A stretch of DNA of 64,000 nucleotides from NCBI GenBank assembly GCA_026214975.1, contig CM047813.1:33417078-33481077 (forward strand), written 5' to 3'. Position 1 is the first letter of the stretch. Each line of letters begins with the position of its first letter. A model generated the notes under the pieces. The model saw only the letters and a program-made list of their open reading frames with translations. It had not been told where the DNA came from and made no database searches. Both the position numbers and the translations under genes were made by a program. Shown piece by piece: positions 32,220 through 44,632 of this stretch. This DNA comes from Gentiana macrophylla (Eukaryota; Streptophyta; Magnoliopsida; Gentianales; Gentianaceae).

Positions 32220-34096
32220 TGTTAGTAATACCATCCGCAGCGGAAACGATTTAATGGATCTAGATCTATAAACTACACGTAATAAAACAACTAGATCTAC
32301 TTCTACAAGGGGGTTGTAGAACATACCTCTTGGATCTCTAAATCCAAGTTGAAGAACCGCAATGGAAAGAACGAAGATGTGAAGAGCACCACGATCTTCC
32401 GTACGTGTGATCCAAGCAACTCCCGGTGGAAGGAAATTCTCGACTCGAACCCTTCCGATATGCTACCCGGAAAAAACTCCAAGATTTTCCCCTTATTCTC
32501 CCCTTGGCCGAAATTTTCCTTCTCCTCTCTAAGAGGTAGAAGTCGAAAATTACATGTGTGTTAAGGCTTGGGAGAACTCTCTTTATATAGGAGAGTAACC
32601 CTTGTCCTCCAAGGATTAAATAATTAAGAGATAATTATTACATTAATCCTTTTTCCAAATAAAAGATAAATAAAATAATTATCCCAAACAAATTAGGATA
32701 AATCATATTATTATCTAATATTTCATGAATTATCATTTAACAAATAAAAGATAAATCACACATTAAATAATTATCCAAGAAAAACCAATTTCTTCCTAAT
32801 TATTTGTCAAAAAAAAGGCGCCACCTTTTTATTAAGAAAGGTTCACACGCTTTTTCCAATATTTGACCAATTGGGTCAAAATTGTCAACACACTAATTTG
32901 GGCCAAGTCCACGAAAAATGTCTTTTCCGTGTATTTAATTATTTAGCCCAACTAATTTAATAGTCCACTAAACAATTAATTCACATATCGTTTTAATAAA
33001 GTCCAACAAGAACTAAATTAATATTATTAGGTTTCGATGTCCGAGAATAGCTATGCTATATTAGGAGGCACGTCGGGGACCATGGACTAATAATCAGCGG
33101 CTCCGATAAATCAAATAAATAATTATCTTACGAATGTAATAATTATATTCGATAAATCAATCACGAGAATATGCCACCATAATCCCGTGATCGCACTCCT
33201 CCGATTATGAGATTATATTTATCTCCTCACGAGAATAATAATAAGCGTCCATTGATATAATCATTACATATGGATTAATCCTCCATAGATCGCTCATTCT
33301 AAATCGGGAAGTTACCGTTAACCTTTTTAGAACCTCTTATCCTTATTTTCCATTAACCCCTAGTGATCAATTAATTCATACAACTCACCGTGATCAATCA
33401 GTGATATGAACTCGCGCGATCGATCGCTTTCTAGGATTAACAAATAAGGGAATCGTTTATCTACTTCCATAAATGGAAGGAATGGATTCCGTATCTGTGA
33501 TAACACGACTACTCACTCAATCCAAGACAATGCCAAGATGGGGTAATTCGGACCACGCACTCGGTGTAATCCTTAACCGTCAAGTCAAACTTCATACCGA
33601 TTCAAGCGGTTGATTCATGATCACCTCGAGATTAAGATATATCCATAAATATGATCATCCATTGATTCGATAAGACTTCTCGATTACGGAATTATATCGT
33701 GAACTCTAATCAAATCGGTCCAAATTTCTATATGATATATCTATCATATATAAATGCCCCATTAGGTTCTCTTAACCGAAAGTCCGGATAAGACAATCAC
33801 ACCAATCGTGTTTCAGGCGCATTAATAGCACGTTAAAGGAGAGACCCGATACTCTCGATTAACTTCACTACGGGCTAATTGTATTTTAAGTACATCTTCA
33901 CTAACTCAATCCTCCCGTGTATATACCATACAATTGAGTCAAGTGATTACATAAACGATATACTTTAGGGTTTTACAGTAGTGTAAAAACTATTGTCACA
34001 TCGGTGATTATGAGAATAATAAATATGAATAATAATATCATTTCATTTATTAAATAAAACAATTACAAAATTGTCTTTCGGGCATCACACCTAACA
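32220..34096 (-). repeat. 3' LTR of the nested noncoding element
   Basis: 1877 bp. On the minus strand a TATATAAAG box lies near 32580-32590, about 360 bp from the LTR end. Dozens of small differences from the right LTR are visible, many of them 1-2 base indels. Confidence 0.92.
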
Positions 34097-34108
34097 ATCT
34101 CCCACTTG
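34097..34108 (-). promoter_or_regulatory. Polypurine tract of the nested element
   Basis: Minus strand CAAGTGGGAGAT immediately before the 3' LTR, a classic copia-type tract. Confidence 0.75.
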
Positions 34109-37100
34109 CACGAAAGCATGTGATTAATTGTTTTAGAGCACACCCTATTATTTAAAATACAACAAACTACATCTCCCACTTGCTCTAAAGCAATGGAGAC
34201 TCATCCCGTATTCGAGTACCCACTAAGCATATCATAACCATTTCAGATTCCAAAGTACACTCCGAGTATGCCGTCGTAGGATAGGTCAGTGACTCGGGGA
34301 GCACCTACATCTAAATGTCATGGGTCTTAATGATTAGTCAGGTTGTCGGCTCGAGACGATCTGTAGAATCGAAACGTTACCGGTCCATCTAATCATGTGG
34401 TACTGAGTAAACACTGAGCCCGAGATCGACTTAACGATCATCCTCAATCTGACTTAAAGTCAAAATCAGTGTATCACACATATCCAAGTTCACACATGAA
34501 TATGTCCGCATATTGTTCCTCGTTCTCTTCAAGATACTAAAGGACATACTAAACTTGCTTTGTTAACCGCCGAATCTAAGATTCGATCAAAGTTGACGTT
34601 CAATAACCTGACCATCTCTTACTAAAAAGAGAATCTATCCCATTTCTCCCGATCCGAAGATTTAGAGAGTCATTCCTGAGGCATAGGGTAGAACTTCCTC
34701 GTTGAATGTTGCATACACGATGCATCATCTTAACCAATAAGATGGATGGGAAACCAAAGGTCGATTCTAATGAATTCGACCGAGTCAAACTCTTAAGAAT
34801 GTTGTCCAAATCTACATTGCAGAAATTGTGGTATTGTCGATTCGACTTGAGATAACACACCCATGTTGATTCCAACTCGTGCGGTGTTATCCTTCACAAA
34901 CACTAATATATATTTATATATTCACTACTTGTACTAAAATTGATATCCGAGTCTACAAAAAGTCTTATCAATAGTCCGGTCAAATCCATATATTGTAGAA
35001 ATATATGACTTCCAATGACCGAGAGGTTTGATTTTTATCCACAAAGGACATAAGCCTTGGATAAATATCCCGCCATAAGTTCATAAGTCAATACCATTCG
35101 CTTTGAATGAATCCGGACTCCGTTTGTTTGGCAAGAAAGTCTCGTGGAATCACCCCTATTTTCTCGCTTTTGAACGAAATCATGCAATACCGAACTCATT
35201 CTACTCTTTTCCGTGTAAATCCAATTACTCCCACTCGGGGCTGAGACGCTCAGTGGTTCTACAAGAGTATGAACAGAATGGAGTACCGAACTCCATTCAC
35301 GTGGTTATGGCTATTAAACCAACCTCTATTATCGTAATCCTATACCGCTCACAAAAGAGCCATAGGTCATCAATCGATCCTCGGACTACAAAGTCCATGA
35401 GAACCCGTAATGGGTAATGGATAAACCATACTCCCACTACATTCGGGTGGATCGAAATTCGATCTAGTTTAGTAGTATTTAGTGTTATCACCAACAACCG
35501 ATGTTGGATGTGGTCTGATTTTAATCGCTTAGTAACTACCTTGAGTAAACGTCTTCGCAAGGTTTAAGGTTTTATTGTTCATAGACTCTATCGTAAAGGA
35601 CGCAATGAAGATAACTGTCCCTTCCCGATTTCAAGAATCTTATAACAAACCTTTTTCTCAATGCTACAAGATATAGAAACGATTGGTCATCGACCGAACG
35701 TGTTTGCGAAATTTCGGACCTACCTTCAAGCACCGTGTGCTAAATGCTTATATTTATGGAAGTAGGGTGAACCGAATCCACACCTTATCCGTAAATTCCA
35801 AAGCATATTCTAGGTAGACTGGTTGGTCTTACATTTCAATGTAAATCGATATTTCGCTTCTAATATCTTTATTGAGTTAAGCAGTGTATTGTAGCACATC
35901 TAAAAAACATATACAAGGCAATTTTACGGTTTCTCACTTAGTGAGAACATGTCACAATGAGGCAGGCTGAGCATCAGTCTCGAGGACTATGAATGGCCTA
36001 TTCCGAGTATAGAATACTCTATCTCTGTTGAAAACAGAGAAACCTCAAAAATATTTTGGATAAACTGACCGGAGTGTTCGAATAGTTATCAGACAAGAAG
36101 TCACTACTCGGAAGCTCCTACTAGCTTGTATCTTTCATCAGACCCCGAAGGTCGTCATAAACAAGCTATATTACTTCTTTATATCCATTATCCTTTCCTT
36201 TGAAAGGAAACTTAGTCATCGAACCTTTGAGACAATATAACCAGACTGGGAGAAAGGAATCACCCTGAGCCAGTCTTCAAGTCTTGTCTTTTAGGGACTA
36301 TGCACTAACTATGGAATATGAAGAAGCGTTTATCTAAATATAGAAACCAATTGCTTTTAATAGTTCTTAAGATGTGTTTTATATACATATTTCAAAGTTA
36401 AGTGGTTTTGACTTTATCAAACAAAAGTCCGAGTCTTGGATTCGTGACTTACAAATGGTATATTCACTTTCTATACGACAAACAAATTATCGAATGAAGG
36501 TAAATCCATTCGTTCCAACGATTCTTAAATGAAAAATAAATTTTCCGCGATATCCAAGGATTTAAACCCGAGATTCATTTCCTTATATCACTCCCACTAT
36601 TCTAGCTAAAATTAACTGCCCGTTGTTTACTCTTTTAATCGTTAAATGCACTGCTACCTTGTTCTTCCAAAGAACTTAGCTCGAGAAAATCACCAAGGAT
36701 TCATAGGTTGGTGATCCAAAATCACTTTCCTTATCCTATGATTTTCGCTTAATTAATTTTCGTTCACCTTAAAGTTTTCTCGCTTTAGGTGACTAACACT
36801 TTTAGACATATTCACCCATTCTTGACTTTCCGTGAATGGAAATAGTCTTGAACCAATGTTTCGTTTGAGTAGACACTACTCTTGAACCGTGGGATGTCTA
36901 TTTCGAGTGTTACTCGTCGAGACTTCTCGGATTTTCTAATATACCAGGAAAAAACAACAAATCATAACATTAAAGCTCCCACTAGTTTTTCGGTTCCAAA
37001 TACCGTCTAACGAGCAATGCTTTATTTTTTATGAATTTCCGATTTTTTCGATTAGAAAATCTTTCATACATAGTTCTATTGTTTCCAGAAAAACAACAAA

Positions 37101-39663
37101 TCATAGAAACTCCCACTAGTTCATCGATTCCAAATATCGTCTAACTAGCAACATTTCATGACTTTCCGGTTTTTCAATTAGAACGGTTACGTGTGTAGTC
37201 AGTTACACTTTTCTAATGTTCTAGAAAAACAACAAATCATAAAGCTCCCACTAGTTCATCGATTCCAAATATCGTCCAACTAGTAACACTTCATGATTTT
37301 CCAATTTTTCAATTAGAAAATTACTCGTGTAATTACTACATACTCAAAATTCACTAGAAGAATTTCAAAGTCCGAAATCACCTTTGATCAAACTAAGTTT
37401 GTCTTCCGTTTGACATGAATGACACTAGTGACATACCTATATGTTACTCTGGTTTTTAAAAGGCTTAAGAGAAAATATCTCTTTCGAAAATTAATTGCAT
37501 TATCGATTAACTAGTTCAACGTCCTAGTTACTTTCCACTTTTTAACAAAGTCAATACTAGTCAATTATAAGCAATTTAGTAAGGGATAATGCTGTAAATA
37601 AAATGACATATATTAATTCAAGTTTAACACTACTATATTATTTTATTTTAGGAATTGTAAACTAAAATTAAGTCTACTCTACCATTCCAAGGTTTTAACC
37701 TCGCATCTCAGTGCCGCCTTAGGGTAGGTCAAAGAGATGACGGTTAAATCGAGACAATCTCATCAATGAATAACTTGTGAGAATCGAACATCCTACGAGA
37801 ATCGAACATCCCTTTATTCATTGACTACCTTCCTTTTTTAGCCTAGATATTATCAAGAATACCCATGATGAGTGTGACCTACTATATCGGATCTCTTGAG
37901 GTACGCCCGAGTATGCCGTCTTAGGATAGATCGGTGACCCGACGAGTACCCGTAAATCCTATCCTTTCGGAGACCAAGCCATGAATGTTGATAGGGGTGA
38001 ACACCATCCTTGGGGGACGAAATCAAAGCGCCTCGGCGTCACCCTTCTCTCACTTACTTGTATCTATAGTAGAGGCCGTGGGGTTGGTACGCCGCCTCCC
38101 GCTCCCACTCAATATTTTGGAAGTGGTGGTAGGTTAACTAACCACGTCTTTTTGATGTTAACATAAAAGCACATCAAATCAAGGATTCGAATGGTGTCGG
38201 TAACGTAGGCAAGCCTACCCGTCCTATTAGTTGGAACATATGTGATAATCCGGACGGAAGTCGGGTCAAGTCGGCCCCATTGAGATAAGAAGGAATCACC
38301 CCTCTGCTCTCCGGTGTAGCTTAGTCTTGCCGGACCCCCGTGCATACATCACACTAGGAGGGTTAAGTCGGTCGAGCGAAGCTCAGTTGACCACCCAACC
38401 TATAGGCGAACCGTTTTTATCCAAGATTTATTGTTCTTTTACAATCATTCAATCTCGTAGACACTACGAATCGAAAACGTGATCTCGTTTGGGCTTTAAG
38501 GCGGTTCACCGAGAACACACACCGAAAGGCCTAACGATTTCATAACCCGTCCTCGGATCATTAATTAGTTACTAAATTTATTAATTACCACGTATTAATT
38601 AAATTTCAACTAATTACACGAGTTTGTATACATGCCTATTTTAATTACCAAAATTAAAATTCTACATGTATGCATGGAGTGGATTTATGATATGATGCAT
38701 GTCATGGCAATTCCGATTTTATATCTATTTTATGATCAAACACATAAAAAATAAATGCGGAAAATTTAAACACCGAGATGGACCGTTGGCACCCCCGAAT
38801 CTAACCTATTAGAAAATAAATAACCAAAACCCTAACTAGGGTTTACGACTTTCTAACTAAATCTGCAGCTGTTCGAACTCTTCGACGATCGGCATACAAA
38901 CGAACTCGGATCGGGACGAAACTTTCCAGATCTTATCTTCACTCCTTGAACTTCAATATGGACGGTTGGATCGGTGCTTTGACTTACCAATTTTCTCCAG
39001 TAAACCTCCAAACTTGCTGCTGAATCTGACTTTGACTGCACTGCATCAAGGACTTCCTGAGGCAGATCGGGAATCGAGATGAATCCCGATCGACCTGAAA
39101 TTTTTATGGTGCGTCCAAAACTCAAATTTTATAAATCTGAACGGTCGGATTTGCTTTTCAACGGTCAAAACTCTCCCAGAAAATCGAGGAAGTCACAGAT
39201 AGTGTTTCTGTGAATCCTGCGTTTTTCTGTTACAGCAGCCTCTTCGCAGCATCAAACGGATATCGAAACGGACTCTGATCGACGCCAAAATTTGTGGAAT
39301 TGATCATCATCTTCTAATCTTGATCCTGACCGGAGAGATCTTCGTTTCAACGGTTCGATCAACGGGAAAAGGTAAAATACTAAACAGCTACTAAACAGAT
39401 CTATTTTCTGGAAATTAAAAATTGCAATAAAAAAAGAATTACATAATTTCCTATACTCATATGGACGAATTTTCATCGTATATATGAGTTTACAATAGAT
39501 CTAACGGGTAAAAAAGCAACCCCAATCCATCTCTTCAACCACGACATTCATAAGCATAAAAATAAACATATGCATCGGCCCCAAAAAAATTGGGACAAAA
39601 AATCTACATGTTTTACCACTCCTAGATCTAATATTTTATACGTATAAATATAGATCACCATGG
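34109..39663 (-). other. Noncoding interior of the nested LTR element
   Basis: ORFs are short and none carries a known motif. Notable content: a 70-bp duplicated block (CCGAGTATGCCGTC at 34262 and at 37909), a three-copy tandem array at 36953-37365, and many plus-strand CTCCCACT sites (for example near 34171, 35226, 35430, 36589, 36975, 38102). These sites are polypurine-tract-like on the minus strand. The 38800-39600 part, next to the primer site, has a more balanced base composition. Confidence 0.7.
36953..37365. repeat. 137-bp tandem repeat, three copies
   Basis: AACAACAAATCAT starts at 36953, 37092 and 37228 (spacing 139 and 136). Each unit continues with CTCCCACTAGT, TTCCAAATA, CGTC and ATTAGAA. 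The array lies inside the nested element. Confidence 0.9.
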
Positions 39664-39675
39664 TCTCTGATACCA
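39664..39675 (-). promoter_or_regulatory. Primer binding site of the nested element
   Basis: The minus strand reads TGGTATCAGAGA one base from the right LTR. This is the initiator-Met tRNA site used by most plant copia elements. Confidence 0.9.
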
Positions 39676-39676
39676 C

Positions 39677-41541
39677 TGTTAGTAATACCATCCGCAGCGG
39701 AAACGATTTAATGGATCTAGATCTATAAACTACACGTAATAAAACAACTAGATCTACTTCTACAAGGGGGTTGTAGAACATACCTCTTGGATCTCTAAAT
39801 CCAAGTTGAAGAACCGCAATGGAAAGAACGAAGATGTGAAGAGCACCACGATCTTCCGTGACGTGTGATCCAAGCAACTCCCGTGGAAGGAAATTTCTCA
39901 CTCAACCCTTCCGATATGCTACCCTTAAAAACTCCAAGATTTTCCCTTATTCTCCCTTGGCGAAATTTTCCTTCTCCTCTCTAAGAGGTAGAAGTCGAAA
40001 ATTACATGTGTGTTAAGGCAGGAGAACTCTCTTTATATAGAAGAACTCCTTGTCCTCCAAGGATTAAATAATTAAGAGATAATTATTACATTAATCCTTT
40101 TTCCAAATAAAAGATAAATAAAATAATTATCCCAAACAAATTAGGATAAATCATATTATTATCTAATATTTCATGAATTATCATTTAACAAATAAAAGAT
40201 AAATCACACATTAAATAATTATCCAAAAACCAATTTCTTCCTAATTATTTGTCAAAAAAGGCGCCACCTTTTTTATTAAGAAAGGTTCACACGCTTTTTC
40301 CAATATTTGACCAATTGGGTCAAAATTGTCAACACACTAATTTAGTAAAGTCACTTAAAAATGCTTTTTCCGCAGTATTTAATTATTTAAATTTCAACTA
40401 ATTTAATAGTCCACTAAACAATTAATTCACATATCGTTTTAATAAAGTCCAACAAGAACTAAATTAATATTATTAGGATTCGACGTCCGAGAATATTTAT
40501 GCTTATATTAGGAGGCACGTCGGGACCATTACTAATAATCATCGGCTCCGATAAATCAAATAAATAATTATCTTACGAATGTAATAATTATATTCGATAA
40601 ATCAATCACAGAATATGCCACCATAATCCCGTGATCGCACTCCTCCGATTATGAGATTATATTTATCTCTCTCACGAGAATAATAATAAGCGTCCCATTG
40701 ATATAATCATTACATATGGATTAATCCTCCATAGATCGTTTCATTCTAAATCGGAAGTTACCGTTAACCCTTTTAGAACCTCTTATCCTTATTTTCCATT
40801 AACCCCTAGTGATCAATTAATTCATACAACTCACCGGTGATCAATCGGTGTGATATGAACTCGCGCGATCGATCGCTTTCTAGGATTAACAAATAAGGAA
40901 TCGTCTATCTACTTCCATAAATGGAAGGAATGGATTCCGTATCTGTGATAACACGTACTACTCACTCAATCCAAAGATAAATGCCAAGATGGGGTAATTC
41001 GGACCACAGACTCGGTGTAATCCTTAACCGTCAAGTCAAACTTCATAATGATTCAAGCGGCTTGGTCGTGATCACCTCGAGATTAAGATATATCCATAAA
41101 TATGATCATCCATTGATTCGATAAGACTTCTCGATTACGGAATTATATCGTGAACTCTAATCAAATCGGTCCAATACATATGATATATCTATCATATATA
41201 AATGCCCCATTAGGTTCTCTTAACCGAAAGTCCGGATAAGACAATCACACCAACTGTGTTCTCGGCGCATTAATAGCATACAAAGGAGAGACCCGATACT
41301 CTCGATTAACTTCACTACGGGCTAATTGTATTTTAAGTACATCTTCACTAACTCAATCCTCCCGTGTATATACCATACACTGAGTCAAGTGATTACATAA
41401 ACGATATACTTTAGGGTTTTCTGTAGTGTAAAAACTATTGTCACATCGGTGATTATGAGAATAATAAATATGAATAATAATATCATTTCATTTATTAAAT
41501 AAAACAATTACAAAATTGTCTTTCGGGCATCACACCTAACA
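39677..41541 (-). repeat. 5' LTR of the nested noncoding element
   Basis: 1865 bp, partner of 32220-34096. Compared with the left copy it often lacks single bases in G or C runs (for example near 39880-39960) and has substituted blocks near 40340-40400. Confidence 0.92.
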
Positions 41542-42040
41542 AGGGGTACATCAGATATTGGACTCATTTATGGAGGTGGTACTCAATGTTTTGTCACAGG
41601 GTACTGTGATTCTGATTATGCTACTGATGTGGACAACATGAGATCTATGACTGGGTATGTGTTTACTTTGGGTGATTCTGTGGTAAGTTGCAAGGCAACT
41701 TTACAGGGTACAATGACATTATCTACTACTGAAGCAGAGTATAAGGCACTGATAGAAGCAGCAAAGGAGGCAATCTGGTTGAAAGGGCTAGTCAATTATC
41801 TGAGTCTACATCAAGATCAAACTAGGTTGTATTGTGACAGTCTTAGTGCAATATGTTTGGCTAAGGATTAGGTTCATCATGAGAGAACCAAGCATATTGG
41901 TTAAAGTGGAAAATATCAGCACTGATGTCGATCCTGCTGATATGTTCACTAAACCAATTCCCAAGGGCAAGTTTCAGTTGTGCCCGGACTTGTTTAAATC
42001 CAAAGTCGTTAATTTGAATGCAGGAATACTCAATTGAGCC
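41542..42040 (+). pseudogene. pol: Copia element 2: RNase H and pol C-terminus
   Basis: Directly after the nested element: GYCDSDYATDVDNMRSMTGY, STTEAEYKALIEAAKEAIW, LYCDSLSAICLAKD, then a stop, and in another frame DPADMFTKPIPKGKFQLC. These are the usual copia RNase H and tail motifs, with the Asp-Glu-Asp catalytic residues visible. It belongs to the same gene as 29602-32214. Confidence 0.9.
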
Positions 42041-42159
42041 GAGGTCTACCGAGGTATTCAAATCTGAAGACAAAGAGGATTTCTGGCACTTGGTTGTGCA
42101 TCTGGTACTTGGTTGTGCATCTGGCCAGTTTGCATGAAGTTGAAGTCAAGGTGGAGATT

Positions 42160-42574
42160 TGTAATGGTGACTTAAACTATGCTACTGAGTCTGGTTTTGG
42201 AAACATATTTTGGTCAGCAATGTATAAAGCGTCTGCTAAAGTCTGGTGTTCACCGGGGGGCAAGTTCAAGAGGTTGAATCACCGCTGTGATGGCAATCTA
42301 TTGAACACGTCTCATCGCATGTTTATTCGGTTTTATCTAAGTTACTTACGGGTATTTCGACCATTTACCTGGGGTTGTTGTGTAGTCGGTTAGGGTTGGA
42401 TTCCCAAGGCTATAAATACCGTCTGTATTTATTGTAACTTAATGTAACTTCTGGTGATAATAAAATATCCTCGTTTGTCCATGGAGTAGTCGGCACATTG
42501 TCGGAAACCACGTTAAATCCGTGTTCTTCCTGTTTCTGTGTTTGTTTTCTTGTTTATCTTTTTATCTTTACTCA
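42160..42574 (+). repeat. 3' LTR of copia element 2
   Basis: Preceded by the polypurine tract AAGGTGGAGAT. It starts TGTAATGG, has a TATA-like CTATAAATA near 42410 and the block GGAGTAGTCGGCA, TGTCGGAAACCAC. The right end is estimated. It is clearly diverged from the LTR at 29035, so the two may not have been a pair. Confidence 0.75.
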
Positions 42575-43374
42575 CAATTACCATCACTTCTTGATCGATC
42601 CGTAATAACAAGATATATAATTTGGGAGAGATGATAATTCAACATTGTACTCTTATATTTCAAGTTCTTACTTGTTAGATTGTTAGTTTTTTTTTTTCCA
42701 CCCCAATTTTGAAGTGAAATTTAGTAAAATTTTGCTGCTAAAAAATAGGGGGAATGAGGGAGAATGGCAGAAATATTTCATCAATTGAGTAGAAGGACAG
42801 TCTTTTGAAACTTTTGCATAAAGGACAAAACTATTTATTCACTGTCGAAATTCACTTGTGTTCGAAATTCACTGTTTAAATTCACTACTGAAATTCACTG
42901 TCGAAATTTACTAATTTTCAAAATTCATTGTCGAAATTCACTGATTTTCGGGATTCACTGGGGAGATTCACTGATTTTCGATTTCTTGTTTGTCATTTTT
43001 TCGCTATAAAATTATCACATTTGTCCTTCTCCTATAAAAATATCACAATTGTCTCATATTCTTAAAAATATTCCAAATTGTGTCATTATCCCTAATTTCC
43101 CATAAAAAATAAAATAAAATTCATAATATATAATAGTATTTCGTATATATTATTTCAAAACAAGACACAAAGTGATACATATTCAATCGTTGAAGGATTT
43201 TCATAGGAACATATATATATAATGAAAATTAGGAAAGTAGTTCAGCAGTTCACAAGCAAAACATAAAATTCAATGGAAATACCATATATATTTGGGCTAA
43301 TGGATATTCTTTTATGCATAGACATCCACCACAAATTTTCATGTCACCACATGAGTGAGAGTTGATACACTTTG
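42575..43374. other. AT-rich intergenic with short dispersed repeats
   Basis: At 42838-42990 the motif CTGTCGAAATTCACT and variants repeat about eight times with irregular spacing. The remainder is AT-rich without genes. Confidence 0.6.
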
Positions 43375-44100
43375 TCCATTGACGATCCAAAAATCGTCGG
43401 GATAAACTCCTAGGGTTCTTCCCTTGGTGATAATCTAAGAGTGCTCCAGAAACACAAAGAACGATGAAAGAGAGGGGGAGATTTGGGATGTTTTAGACTG
43501 CACTTGAGATGTTGTTCCTCAAGCTGCCTACGTATCCAATGTGTGAATTGGAATCAAATCTCCGTAGTTCCTTAGGGATGGTTTATATATAGAAGAGTTA
43601 TGCCCTAAGGCGGCGTGGGCCTTGTCCTTGTTGGGCTTCACTACTACAAAAAAACATAAAGATCACGGTTTTTAAGTGTGATATATTTACATTAGTCACG
43701 GCTTCCAAAGTGTGGCATATTGAGGTGTGACATAAAGTACTTTAATCCAATCACAGTTACAAACTGTGATCTATTATAATAGTTATCACACTTAAAAACC
43801 GTGATCTATTATAGTTGGTATCACACTTAAAAACCGTAATCTATTATAATTTCATCACATTTAAAAACTGTGAACTATTATAGTTGTTATCATAGTTAAA
43901 AACCGTAATCTATTATAGTTGTTATCACACTTAACAACCGAGATCTATTACAATTAAAACACATTTAAAAACTGTGATCTATTTTAGTTGTTATCACATT
44001 TAAAAACCGTGATCTAATATAATTTAAATCACACCCATAAAAGTGTTTTTTTTTTCTTTTCAAAAGCAATATATAAGCACACATATTTTTTTGTCTTTGT

Positions 44101-44161
44101 TGGGACTCGAACCCGGATACTCCGGATTAATGAGACACACTAATTACCACTAGACCGATGC
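44101..44161 (-). other. tRNA-like sequence 1 inside the CACTA element
   Basis: The minus strand contains GGTCTAGTGGTA, identical to the A-box/D-arm of plant tRNA-Gly- or Glu-type genes. After about 30 bases comes GGGTTCGAGTCCC, a full B-box/T-arm. The spacing matches a tRNA gene, but the acceptor stem and a convincing anticodon stem do not form, so this is a tRNA-derived block and not a working tRNA. Confidence 0.7.
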
Positions 44162-44571
44162 TTTCTTTCTGCTAATTTTCGACCACACTAAACTAAAATC
44201 TCATTATAAAATACCATATTATTTTAATCACAGTCAAAAACAGTGATTGATTGATTTTTTGTCTCATTTTTCCTAAAAACCGTGATAATAAAAATTGTGA
44301 TAAATTTTAGTTGCTATCACACTTAAAAATCGAGATCTACTATAATTTCAACACATTTAAAAACTGTGATCTATTTTAGTTGTTATCACACTTAAAAACC
44401 GTGATCTATTATAGTTGTTATCACACTTAAAAATCGAGAACTATTATAATTTCAACACATTTATCACACTTAAAAACCGAGATATATTATAATTTCAATC
44501 ACACCTAAAAAAGTGTGATCATTCTTTTTTTTCGAAAACGAAATAAAAGCACACATATCTTTTGTTGTCAC

Positions 44572-44632
44572 TGGGACTCGAACCCGGATACTCTGGATTA
44601 AGGAACCACACTAATTACCGCTGGGCTGATGC
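44572..44632 (-). other. tRNA-like sequence 2 inside the CACTA element
   Basis: Second copy, 471 bp from the first. The B box GGGTTCGAGTCCC is intact. The A box has changed to GCCCAGCGGTAATTAG, which still keeps an A-box pattern. Confidence 0.7.

Larger units (their letters stand above)
32220..41541 (-). mobile_element. Nested noncoding LTR element (LARD-like), 9.3 kb
   Basis: Two long LTRs (32220-34096 and 39677-41541) start TGTTAGTAAT and end CACCTAACA. A perfect AGGGG target duplication surrounds the element. A tRNA-iMet primer site on the minus strand next to the right LTR, and a polypurine tract next to the left LTR, set the orientation as minus. The 5.6-kb interior (34097-39676) contains no gag, protease, integrase or RT motif in any frame, so the element must have depended on proteins from another element. 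It belongs to the large retrotransposon derivative type. Its family is unknown to me, though LTR motifs link it to the solo LTR at 19163. Confidence 0.9.
29560..42159 (+). mobile_element. Copia element 2, gag deleted, split by a nested LTR element
   Basis: Pol is readable from protease through integrase and RT (29602-32214), resumes at 41542 exactly where the 32220-41541 insertion ends, and finishes at about 42030, before the 3' LTR (42160-42574). Protease, integrase, RT, RNase H is copia order. No gag and no standard primer binding site separate the LTR at 29035-29516 from the protease. This points to a deletion, or to recombination between neighbouring copies. Confidence 0.85.

Noticed and set aside
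34600..35560. ORFs of 87-104 codons in the noncoding LTR element
   Set aside because: No domain, overlapping on both strands, and lengths as expected by chance over 5.6 kb.
44101..44161. Functional tRNA gene on the minus strand
   Set aside because: A and B boxes are good, but the acceptor stem cannot pair and the T stem has only about three pairs.
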